From the NCBI RefSeq assembly GCF_900105925.1, contig NZ_LT629791.1:7100001-7164000 (forward strand): a DNA stretch of 64,000 bases, in the 5' to 3' direction. Positions 52,155 to 59,717 of the stretch are shown here, piece by piece; within the stretch, counting starts at the first letter, position 1, and every line of letters begins with the position of its first letter. The DNA comes from Jiangella alkaliphila (GTDB lineage Bacteria; Actinomycetota; Actinomycetes; Jiangellales; Jiangellaceae). Under the pieces are notes generated by a model that worked only from the letters and a program-made list of their open reading frames with translations, ran no database searches and was not told the origin of the DNA. The position numbers and the translations under genes were made by a program.

Positions 52155-52309
52155 TTCGCCGAGACCGGTTCCTTCTCCATCGCCATGCTGCTGACGACCC
52201 TATCGACAACGACGGCATGGCGTGCGGTCCGCTTCTGCGCCGCCGTTTGAGCACGCCAACGAGACAGCGACTCCTGCGCTGCCTGCCGGCCCTTCCTCGA
52301 CGTCGTCAT
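52118..52309 (-). CDS. Small basic protein upstream of Fic (candidate antitoxin)
   Basis: 63-residue lysine/arginine-rich protein, MTTSRKGRQAAQESLSRWRA at the start. It overlaps the Fic gene by 37 bp in another frame. Known Fic antitoxins carry an inhibitory (S/T)xxxE(G/N) helix; here SMAMEK is similar but has lysine at the last position. The overlap and order support a partner role; the motif alone does not prove it. It may instead be a small DNA-binding protein. Confidence 0.5.
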   Translation of the reverse strand: MTTSRKGRQAAQESLSRWRAQTAAQKRTARHAVVVDRVVSSMAMEKEPVSAKWTLKATAKRKV

Positions 52310-52368
52310 AGCGCTTCGATTCTACGTGACGCGATTGGCGACATCGTGGCGACGGTTAGCCTGGCCGG

Positions 52369-53055
52369 GTGACCGATCGGACGCAGACGCTCAGTGGAGC
52401 GACGGACCTGGAGCTGCCCGAGTTCGACCACCCGCCGGCCGAGCCGCTGGGGCTGCTGCGCAGCTGGCTGGCCGCCGCGGCCGGCCGTGGCGTGCGCGAG
52501 CCGAACGCCGTCGTGCTGGCGACGGCGGATGGGGCGGGCCGTCCGGCCGGCCGGGTGCTGCTGGTCAAGGAGGTCGACGAGCGCGGGCTGGTCTTCACCG
52601 GCGCCGCCGGCAGCCGCAAGGGCCGCCACCTGGCCGCGCAGCCATGGGCGTCGGTCACGTTCTACTGGCGCGAGACGCTGCAGCAGATCACCGCCGCGGG
52701 CGAGGTCGAGCAGCTCCCCACAACCGAGGCCGACCGGATGTTCGCCGAGCGGCCCCGCGACGCCCAGGTCGCCAGCGCCGTGTCGCGGCAGAGCGAGCCG
52801 CTGGCCGACGAGGCCGAGCTGCACGAGCGCGCCCGCGCCCTGCTCGAGTCCGGCCCGCCGATCCCCCGCCCGGCCGGCTGGACGGCCTACCGGCTGGTCC
52901 CGCGAGAGCTGGAGTTCTGGTACGGCAGCCCCACCCGGCTGCACCGCCGGCTCCGGTACACGGCAGCGGACGGCGCCTGGACCCACGAGCGGCTGCAGCC
53001 CCTGACGCACCCCGGTGGCGCAGGGGTCAGACCCGCGTCTCGACGGCACGCTTGA
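52369..53055 (+). CDS. pdxH: Pyridoxine/pyridoxamine 5'-phosphate oxidase
   Basis: 228-residue FMN enzyme that makes pyridoxal 5'-phosphate. AVVLATADGAGRPAGRVLLVKEVDERGLVFTG, SRKGRHLAAQPWASVTFYW, QITAAGEVEQLP and the late WYGSPTRLHRRLRYTAADGAW-type block cover the FMN and substrate sites. Length fits. It starts at GTG 52369. The last 16 residues after ERLQP are an extra tail that reads through into the convergent SRPBCC gene, overlapping it by 29 bp; most PdxH proteins end at RLxP. Confidence 0.85.
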   Translation: MTDRTQTLSGATDLELPEFDHPPAEPLGLLRSWLAAAAGRGVREPNAVVLATADGAGRPAGRVLLVKEVDERGLVFTGAAGSRKGRHLAAQPWASVTFYWRETLQQITAAGEVEQLPTTEADRMFAERPRDAQVASAVSRQSEPLADEAELHERARALLESGPPIPRPAGWTAYRLVPRELEFWYGSPTRLHRRLRYTAADGAWTHERLQPLTHPGGAGVRPASRRHA

Positions 53056-53466
53056 AGGCATCCAGCTGGCCGGCGTCGGCCCGGCGGATCGCGGACCGGA
53101 TCAGCGGGCCGAGCAGCCGCCACAGCCCGGCCGTCCGCACGTCGGCGACGAGCGACACCGTCGTGCCGGTGGCCGCGGGCTCGCAGGTGTAGCGGTAGTC
53201 GGCAGTGACGCCGCCCTGGACGGATCGGAGCGTCACCGCGCGGCCCGGCTCGAGCGCGACGATCGTGCTGGTGCGGTCCTTGCCGCGGGCGTGGACGGTC
53301 AGCGTCGTGCCGACCTCGGTCTCGCCGCCGGGCCGCACCGCGTCGACCCCGGGCATCCAGTCGGCGGCGCGCGGCCAGTCGGTCAGCGCGGCCAGTCGGT
53401 CAGCGCGGCCCAGACGGCGGCGACCGGGCGGTCGATCAGGGTGATGACGTCGAAGGCGCGGGTCAT
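53027..53466 (-). pseudogene. SRPBCC/polyketide-cyclase-like gene broken by a 17-bp duplication
   Basis: From ATG 53466 the frame reads MTRAFDVITLIDRPVAAVWAALTDWPR and hits a stop. The following DNA repeats 17 bp. If one repeat is removed the frame continues as AADWMPGVDAVRPGGETEVGTTL and runs to the stop at 53027, giving about 140 residues with START/SRPBCC features (PVAAVWAALTDW at the start, LGPLIRSAIRR...LDAFKRAVE at the end). The insertion is a perfect tandem duplication, so the loss is recent and could revert. Downstream of an AraC gene. Confidence 0.8.
53369..53410. repeat. 17-bp tandem duplication
   Basis: GCGCGGCCAGTCGGTCA occurs at 53369-53385 and again, identically, at 53386-53402; a further eight bases (53403-53410) start a third copy. 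It disrupts the SRPBCC gene. Confidence 0.92.
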
Positions 53467-53512
53467 GGCCCTCAGGGTGCTCGCCGGTGCCCGGTCCGGT
53501 CTTGTACGGATT

Positions 53513-54343
53513 TCATCCGTCCGGGACGAACCCCGGCGCGGCCTGCTCCGGCGTGAAGCTGCGCCGCTGCGCGGCGACATAGGCGGACGGGGTCACGCCG
53601 GTGTGCCGGCGGAAGTCGCGGATGAAGTGGCTCTGGTCGAACCAGCCCATCCGCGCGGCCAGCGCCGACCAGTGCACCGGCCCGTAGACGTCCACGCCGG
53701 CCAGCACGACCCGCAGCCGCAGGATCCGCGCCAGCACCCGCGGGCCGACCCCGACGACCTGGACGAACTCCTTGTCGAGGTGGCCGTGCGAGACGCCCAG
53801 CTCGGCCGCCAGCGCGCCGATGCTCCGCGCCGGTTCGGCCTCCAGCGCCGCGACCGCCCGCTCGCACCGCTCGACCGACGGCGGCACCGGCCGCAGCCCG
53901 GCCGTCAGCGCGGACGACACCAGCTCCAGCATCGCGTCGGGCGTCCCGCCGCCCAGCAGCGCGGCCCGCAGCGGCGCCGCGCCGGGCCACACCTCCAGCA
54001 GGTCCACCACCCGGCCACGCACCGACGCCGGCCGCAGCCCGAACAGCGCCTCGCACCCGACCGGCGTCGACACCACCCCGACGCAGTAGGTCTCGCCCAG
54101 CGGCTCGTTGACGACGGGGCGATCGTGCGGCCCGATGAGGAACCCGGTGCCGGTGACCAGCGTGTCCCCGGCCCCGTCGGCCGCCGTCTCGCGGATCGGG
54201 TCGCCGAGCACCACGACCGCGACGGTGGACCCGGTGGGCGCGATGCGCTCGGACGGGTAGTCGATGCGGCCGCGCGCGAACCACACCGACTCGACGAACC
54301 GTTCCAGCCCGGCGGGCCGGCGAGATACGAACTCGAAGCGCAC
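53513..54343 (-). CDS. AraC-family transcriptional regulator
   Basis: 276-residue regulator. An N-terminal sensing domain (about 1-150, with FVESVWFARGRIDYPSERIAPTG) precedes a C-terminal pair of helix-turn-helices (about 165-255, IGALAAELGVSHGHLDKEFVQVVG and LAARMGWFDQSHFIRDFRRHTGVTPSAY). The GTG start is 15 bp after the stop of the upstream hydrolase, so it may be co-transcribed with the glycan operon. It is also the close upstream neighbour of the SRPBCC pseudogene, a common pairing. Confidence 0.87.
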   Translation of the reverse strand: MRFEFVSRRPAGLERFVESVWFARGRIDYPSERIAPTGSTVAVVVLGDPIRETAADGAGDTLVTGTGFLIGPHDRPVVNEPLGETYCVGVVSTPVGCEALFGLRPASVRGRVVDLLEVWPGAAPLRAALLGGGTPDAMLELVSSALTAGLRPVPPSVERCERAVAALEAEPARSIGALAAELGVSHGHLDKEFVQVVGVGPRVLARILRLRVVLAGVDVYGPVHWSALAARMGWFDQSHFIRDFRRHTGVTPSAYVAAQRRSFTPEQAAPGFVPDG

Positions 54344-54358
54344 GCCGCCAGTCTGCCG

Positions 54359-55513
54359 CTACCCGGCCTTGATCAGCGAGGTCATCCGGCGATGCCAGTC
54401 GACGTCGGCCCACATGCCGGGGAAGTGCGGCTCGGCGAAGTTGGACGTGCAGATGCCGGCCCAGCCCAGGCGCACCGCGGCCGGCACGGCGGCCTCGGCG
54501 ACCGCCTTGACGTAGTCCCAGGCGTGCCGCCCGGCCGGTGACACGAAGTCGTCCATGAGGATGTGCGACCAGCCCTCGGTGGTCCAGAGCGGACGGCCGG
54601 CCGCCGCGGCCAGCGCCGCCCACCGCTCCATCTCCGCCACCAGCGCGTCGTGCCAGTACGACCGCCGCGGCCAGTACACGTCGTCGAGGCTGTCGACCTG
54701 CTGCTGCCAGGCGCCGGGGAAGCCGTGCTCGTCGAGGGAGAAGTTGGTCAGCGCGGCGTACTCGGCGACGTTGCTGGACAGCCAGATGTGTGTTTCGACG
54801 AGGTCCAGCGCGCCGTAGTCGAGGTCGAACAGCGACTCCGACACCGGCGCGACGGAAACCGTGAACCGCAGCCCGGGCCAGCGCGAGCGAAGCGTGGCGG
54901 CCGCGGCGAAGTAGCGCTCGATCTCCTGCCGCTGCCGCGGCGTCCAGATCCAGCCGCCCTCGACGGCCTGGCCGGGGATGCTCGGCTCGGTGTCGTCCAG
55001 GCGGCCGAAGATCCGCTCGTGGGCGGCCGGCAGCCAGTCGTCCAGCGGGAACTCGTTGCAGAGGTCGACGTACTCGACGGCGTCCAGCAGGCCGCGCCGG
55101 TCCAGCCCGGCCAGCGTCTCGTCCCACACCCGGGCCAGGTCCTCGGGCGTCGCGATGCCCAGCCGGCGCTGGTCGTCGTCGGCGTTGAACCAGCTGGACA
55201 GCGCCACCGTCACGCCACGGGACCGGCAGCCGGCGACGAATTCGGCCAGCGCGCCGGCCGGGTCCGCCACCCGCACCTTCGCACCGTGCGGCCCCCACAT
55301 GAAGTGGTCCGGCTGCGGGTGCACCAGGAACTCGGTCGCGACGTGCCCGCGGGCGTCGGCCGCGATCAGGTGCGGGAACGCGTCGATGCGCACGCAGTCG
55401 TAGCCGCGCTCGGCCAGCTCGTCGAGGACGCGGCCGGCGTCGGCGTACTCGCGCTGGTCGCCGCCGCGTCGCAGCAGCCAGGAGAACTCCCACATCGTCA
55501 CCGCTCGGGCCAC
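54359..55513 (-). CDS. Clan GH-A glycoside hydrolase-like protein (cellulase/GH5-like fold)
   Basis: 384-residue cytoplasmic-looking TIM-barrel protein. GTG 55513 is set by GAGGAG six bases upstream. VDLCNEFPLDDW places a likely acid/base E154 after the conserved asparagine, and LWTTEGWSH places a likely nucleophile E313. The NE on one strand and E near strand seven is the clan GH-A arrangement. I cannot name the GH family. It lies in an operon with GH42 and GH3 enzymes, ten bases after the dehydratase stop. Confidence 0.72.
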   Translation of the reverse strand: MARAVTMWEFSWLLRRGGDQREYADAGRVLDELAERGYDCVRIDAFPHLIAADARGHVATEFLVHPQPDHFMWGPHGAKVRVADPAGALAEFVAGCRSRGVTVALSSWFNADDDQRRLGIATPEDLARVWDETLAGLDRRGLLDAVEYVDLCNEFPLDDWLPAAHERIFGRLDDTEPSIPGQAVEGGWIWTPRQRQEIERYFAAAATLRSRWPGLRFTVSVAPVSESLFDLDYGALDLVETHIWLSSNVAEYAALTNFSLDEHGFPGAWQQQVDSLDDVYWPRRSYWHDALVAEMERWAALAAAAGRPLWTTEGWSHILMDDFVSPAGRHAWDYVKAVAEAAVPAAVRLGWAGICTSNFAEPHFPGMWADVDWHRRMTSLIKAG

Positions 55514-55523
55514 GTCACACTCC

Positions 55524-56678
55524 TCATACGTCAGCCACGGAGCCGTCGGCGCCATAGGCCTGGTCGGGGACGGCGATCGGGCCGGGCGGCACCCGGCGGA
55601 TCGCGTCGAGGTCGAGCTCCACGCCGAGCCCGGGCCGGTCGGGCACGGTCAGCCGGTCGCCGTCGTACGGCCACGGCTCGCGCTGGACGTCCGCGCGGCG
55701 CGGCTCGTCCGGGCAGAACTCCAGGATGGTGAAGTTCGGCGCGGCCATCGCGACGTGCGCCGCCGCGGCGGTCGAGACCGGCCCGGCCGGGTTGTGCGGC
55801 GCGAGCGCGCACCGGTAGGTGTCGGCGAGCGCGGCGATCTTCATCACCTCGGTGATGCCGCCGGCGTGGCACAGGTCGGGTTGCACGACGTCGACGAGCT
55901 GACGCTCCAGCACCGGGCGCAGCTCCCAGCGGGAGAACAGCCGCTCCCCCAGCGCGACGGAGATGCCGTGCGCCCGCGCCTCGGCCGCGACCGGCGCGAC
56001 CAGGTCCGGCGCCTCCGGGCCGACCGGCTCCTCGATCCACCGCGGCCGGAACGGCGCCGCCGCCCGGACCAGCCGGATCGCCTCGTCCGGGCGGGCCCGG
56101 CCATGGTGGTCGACGAGCAGGTCGACGTCGGGACCGACGGCGTCGCGGACGGCGGCGAGCCGCTCGCGCAGCCGGTGCAGCCGCTCGGGCTCGGGCAGCG
56201 CGCTGTCGGCCGCCCACGCGCCGGTCTTCATCGTCCGCACCCCGGCGGCGACGAGCGCGGCGGCCTCGGCGCCCAGCGCGGCGGGATCGTAGACGCCGAC
56301 ATGCCGGTAGGTCTCGACCCAGTCCCGCACCGGACCGCCGAGCAGCCGGTACACCGGCACGCCGAGCAGCTTGCCGCGGATGTCCCACAACGCCTGGTCG
56401 ATCGCGGCGACGGCCGACGCCAGCACGACGCCGCCGCGCCAGAACCCGTGCCGGGTGGCCCGCTGCCAGACCGCCTCGCTGGCGAGCGCGTCGGCGCCGG
56501 TCAGCCGGTCGCCCAGCTCCTCGACGGCCGCGGTCACCGTGCGGTCCCACAGCTCGGTCGACGCCTCCCCCCAGCCGTGCACGCCGCCGACGGTGGTCAC
56601 CCGGACGAACAGCCAGTTCCGCACGCCGCCGGAGGTCGCGAACGTCTCGACCGCGGCGATCGGCTCAGCGGCAGTCAA
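55524..56678 (-). CDS. Galactonate dehydratase-like enolase-superfamily enzyme
   Basis: 384-residue enzyme. GWGEAS, ALWDIRGKLLGVPVYRLLGG, VDHHGRARP (histidine in the DxHGR position of D-galactonate/gluconate dehydratases), WIEEPV, GERLFSRW, QPDLCHAGGITE and LAPHNPAGP match the DgoD group closely. It would convert an aldonate, perhaps D-galactonate, to its 2-keto-3-deoxy acid. The start is TTG 56678, overlapping the dehydrogenase gene end by 14 bp, with AAGG five bases or so upstream. Confidence 0.83.
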   Translation of the reverse strand: MTAAEPIAAVETFATSGGVRNWLFVRVTTVGGVHGWGEASTELWDRTVTAAVEELGDRLTGADALASEAVWQRATRHGFWRGGVVLASAVAAIDQALWDIRGKLLGVPVYRLLGGPVRDWVETYRHVGVYDPAALGAEAAALVAAGVRTMKTGAWAADSALPEPERLHRLRERLAAVRDAVGPDVDLLVDHHGRARPDEAIRLVRAAAPFRPRWIEEPVGPEAPDLVAPVAAEARAHGISVALGERLFSRWELRPVLERQLVDVVQPDLCHAGGITEVMKIAALADTYRCALAPHNPAGPVSTAAAAHVAMAAPNFTILEFCPDEPRRADVQREPWPYDGDRLTVPDRPGLGVELDLDAIRRVPPGPIAVPDQAYGADGSVADV

Positions 56679-57696
56679 CGAGCACCTTCAGCACGTCGCC
56701 GGCACGGTCCGCGAGCGCGCCGAAGCCGTCCTCGACGACCCGTTCCAGCGGCACCCGCCGCGAGATCAGGTCGTCCACCGGCAGCCGACCGGACGCGATG
56801 AGGTCCAGCGCGGGCGCGCAGTCGGTGTCCCACAGGTGCGCGGCTGAGCCGACCAGCCGCTTCTCGCCGAGCACCAGGCCGACGACGTCGAGCATCTCCG
56901 GCCGCGCGCGCAGGCCGACGGCGACCACGGTGCCGCCGCGGCGGGCGAGGTCCAGCGCGAGTGGCAGGGCGCCGTCGGCCCCGCTGCACTCGACCACGGC
57001 GTCGTACCCGCCCGCACCGGCGGCCCCGGCGGGGTCGGCGGCGGCCCGCGCCCCATGCGCGACGGCCAACTCGCGACGTGACGGCACCGGGTCGACCACC
57101 AGCTCGACGACGGCGCCGGCGGCCACCGCGCAGCGGGCCACCAGCTGGCCGACGGTCCCGGCGCCGACCACCGCGACGCGGGCACCGAGCAGGTCGCCGG
57201 CCTTGCGCAGTGCCCGGACGGCGACCGAGGCCGGCTCGACCAGGGCCGCCGACTCCGGTGCGACGCCGGGCGGCACCACCAGGCAGGTGGCCGCGTGCGC
57301 CGGCATGAACCGGGCCAGCCCGCCGTCCTCGGTCTGCCCGCGCACCGCCAGCTCGGGGCACAGGCCCTCCTCGTGCCGGCGGCACCACCAGCACGCGCCG
57401 CAGCCGATGACGACGTCCGGGACGACGACGGCACCGGCCGGCGGGCCGCTGCCGTCGGCGGCGGCCGTGTGCACGCGCCCGGCCACCTCGTGGCCGAGCG
57501 TGATCGGCGCCCGCGTCCCGCGGCGCGGGTGCGGCTGAACGGGGATGGTGAGCGGGCCGTCGCGGTACTCCTCCAGGTCGGTGCCGCAGATGCCGCACCA
57601 CAGCACCTCGACCAGCAGCTCGTCCGGCGCGGGCACTGGCACCGGCACGTCCTCGATCCGGACGTCGCCACGCCCGTGCCAGCGCGCCGCCCTCAT
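56665..57696 (-). CDS. Zinc-dependent medium-chain alcohol/sugar dehydrogenase
   Basis: 343-residue MDR enzyme. WCGICGTDLEEY holds the catalytic-zinc cysteine, LGHEVAG the histidine/glutamate. The structural zinc site is CGACWWCRRHEEGLC. VAVVGAGTVGQLVARCA binds NAD(P). It resembles sorbitol/threonine-type and sugar dehydrogenases. The ATG overlaps the GH42 stop. Beside a galactonate-dehydratase-like gene it could oxidise galactose or a derivative, but MDR enzymes on free aldoses are less usual, so substrate is uncertain. Confidence 0.85.
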   Translation of the reverse strand: MRAARWHGRGDVRIEDVPVPVPAPDELLVEVLWCGICGTDLEEYRDGPLTIPVQPHPRRGTRAPITLGHEVAGRVHTAAADGSGPPAGAVVVPDVVIGCGACWWCRRHEEGLCPELAVRGQTEDGGLARFMPAHAATCLVVPPGVAPESAALVEPASVAVRALRKAGDLLGARVAVVGAGTVGQLVARCAVAAGAVVELVVDPVPSRRELAVAHGARAAADPAGAAGAGGYDAVVECSGADGALPLALDLARRGGTVVAVGLRARPEMLDVVGLVLGEKRLVGSAAHLWDTDCAPALDLIASGRLPVDDLISRRVPLERVVEDGFGALADRAGDVLKVLVDCR

Positions 57697-59717
57697 CCGT
57701 CCACCACCCGGGACTCCCACGGCCCCAGCTCAATTCCGGGAGCGGACACCGTCACCGGGTCCCACGAGTGGTTCGCCACGAACCAGAGCCGGGTCCCGTC
57801 CGGCCGGCGGGCGCTGCTCACCCGGACCGACGGCGGCAGCTCGCCCCAGGCGGACGAGACCGGCTGCACGCCGCGCTCGCGCAGCGCCCACGCCACCAGC
57901 CGGCCGGTCGTCGCGACGTCCGGCAGGGTGCCGAGCCAGGTCATCCGGCCGGCGCCGACGACGTTGGTGGTGACCGCCGCGTACGGACGCAGGAACGGGT
58001 GGTCGTAGCCGGCCAGCACCTCGGCGCCCTCCGGCTCCAGCAGGTCGGCCCAGCCCTCGGCCGACCCGGAGCCGAAACCGGTCAGCGCGACCGGCTGCGC
58101 GAGCGTCGTGTACTCGGCGTACCCGGCGCCGACGGCGGCCCGCAGCGGCCCCGGCGCGCGCACGGCCCGGACCCGGGCCCACTGGTCGGCGTAGCCGCTG
58201 CGGAACGTCAGCACGACGTGCGCACCGTTCCGCGCGTGCGCGACCAGCCGCTCCAGCAGCGCGTCGTCGGCGATGTACAGGGCGGGGACGACGAGCACCC
58301 GGCACTCGTCCCACTCGCCGTCCTCGTGCACGATCCGCACCTGCGCGCCGGCGGCGAGGGCCGCGTCGTAGCAGCGCATGAAGATCCGGTGGTAGCTGTG
58401 CGGGTCGGCACGGTCGGTGCCCGGCTCCAGCAGCGGCGGCTGGAACTGCAGGGCCTTGAGGCTGTCGCGCGACGACAGCACCGCGACGTCGGCGTCCGGC
58501 ACCAGCGGGTCCAGCTCCGGCCCGCCCAGCTCGGCGCCGAGCGCCGCCACCTCGCGGTACACCCGGCCGGGCTCGAGGTCGTGGCCGAGCACGCCGCCCC
58601 AGTACGTCTCGGCGCCATAGTGCAGCGTGTGCCAGTGCCAGTAGGCCAGCAGGTCCGCGCCCCGGGCGACCAGCGCGTGCGCGACCAGCCGAAGCTGCCC
58701 CGGGTACGGCGGGACGTTGGTCGCGTGCTCGCCGATCGACCCGGCCTGCGCCTCGGTGACGGCGAACCGCTCGCCCCGCGGCCCGCGCAGCGAGTACGCC
58801 ATGTCGCCGCGCCAGAGCATCGTCGAGGCGCCCCGGTCGGTCAGCCACCACGGCGCCAGCGGGGTCGTCGCCTCGGGCTGCGCGTCAGGCAGCGCGATCG
58901 CGTCCTGCAGCGGGAAGTAGAGGTTCACCGCGGTGCGGTCCATGGCCGCCGGGATCCCGCGCACCGCGGTGCTGCCCAGCGAGTCGCCGCCGACCACGTC
59001 GTGGGTGACGAACATCCGCGGCGCGAGGTGCTCGCGCAGCAGGTCGCGCTGCCAGGCGAGGAACTCCACCGTCAGGCCGGCCTGGAACCGGGCCCACTCC
59101 AGCGCGTAGCCGGGGTTGGTGTTGCCGGCCGGCGCCCACAGGTCCTCGATGTCCGTCAGCCGGTGGCTCCAGTACGTCAGCCCCCACCGCTCGTTGATCG
59201 CGTCGACGCTGCCGAACTCGTCGAGGACGTGCCGGCGGAACCGGTCGACGACGGCGGGCGCGGCCAGCTCGTGCACGCCGATCTCGTTGTCGACTTGGAA
59301 GCCGATGACGCCCTCGTGCTGGCCGAACCGCTCGGCCATGGCCCGGACGACGCGCTCGACATGCCGCCGGTAGACGGGGTTCGTGAAGTCGACGTTCTGC
59401 CGCGCGCCGTAGGGCAGCACCTGGCCGGACGGCAGTTGCGCCATCACCTCCGGGTAGCGGCGGGCCAGCCACGGCGGCACCGCGTAGCTGGGGGTGCCGA
59501 CGATGACGCGCAGCCCGCGCGCGGCGGCGGCGTCGACGACGGCGGCCAGCGCGTCGAACGAGATCTTCCCTTCCTCCGGCTCGTACGACGCCCACGTGGA
59601 CTCGCCGACCCGCAGCACGGTGAAGCCGGCAGCCACCATGAGGTCGAGGTCGCGCTCCAGCCGCGGCGCCGGCAGGTACTCGTGGTAGTAGCTGGCCCCG
59701 AACAGCACGCCGGTCAT
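57693..59717 (-). CDS. Beta-galactosidase (GH42)
   Basis: 674-residue GH42 enzyme. It opens with the family text FGASYYHEYLPAPRLERDLDLM. The acid/base is E145 in FQVDNEIGVHEL and the nucleophile E322 in VTEAQAGS. A Rossmann-like trimerisation domain follows (about 400-600, VAVLSSRDSLKAL, RVLVVPALYIADDALLERL), and a C-terminal beta domain ends the chain. No signal peptide, so it acts on imported galactosides. Starts inside the GH3 gene's last codons (ATGA overlap). Confidence 0.92.
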   Translation of the reverse strand: MTGVLFGASYYHEYLPAPRLERDLDLMVAAGFTVLRVGESTWASYEPEEGKISFDALAAVVDAAAARGLRVIVGTPSYAVPPWLARRYPEVMAQLPSGQVLPYGARQNVDFTNPVYRRHVERVVRAMAERFGQHEGVIGFQVDNEIGVHELAAPAVVDRFRRHVLDEFGSVDAINERWGLTYWSHRLTDIEDLWAPAGNTNPGYALEWARFQAGLTVEFLAWQRDLLREHLAPRMFVTHDVVGGDSLGSTAVRGIPAAMDRTAVNLYFPLQDAIALPDAQPEATTPLAPWWLTDRGASTMLWRGDMAYSLRGPRGERFAVTEAQAGSIGEHATNVPPYPGQLRLVAHALVARGADLLAYWHWHTLHYGAETYWGGVLGHDLEPGRVYREVAALGAELGGPELDPLVPDADVAVLSSRDSLKALQFQPPLLEPGTDRADPHSYHRIFMRCYDAALAAGAQVRIVHEDGEWDECRVLVVPALYIADDALLERLVAHARNGAHVVLTFRSGYADQWARVRAVRAPGPLRAAVGAGYAEYTTLAQPVALTGFGSGSAEGWADLLEPEGAEVLAGYDHPFLRPYAAVTTNVVGAGRMTWLGTLPDVATTGRLVAWALRERGVQPVSSAWGELPPSVRVSSARRPDGTRLWFVANHSWDPVTVSAPGIELGPWESRVVDG

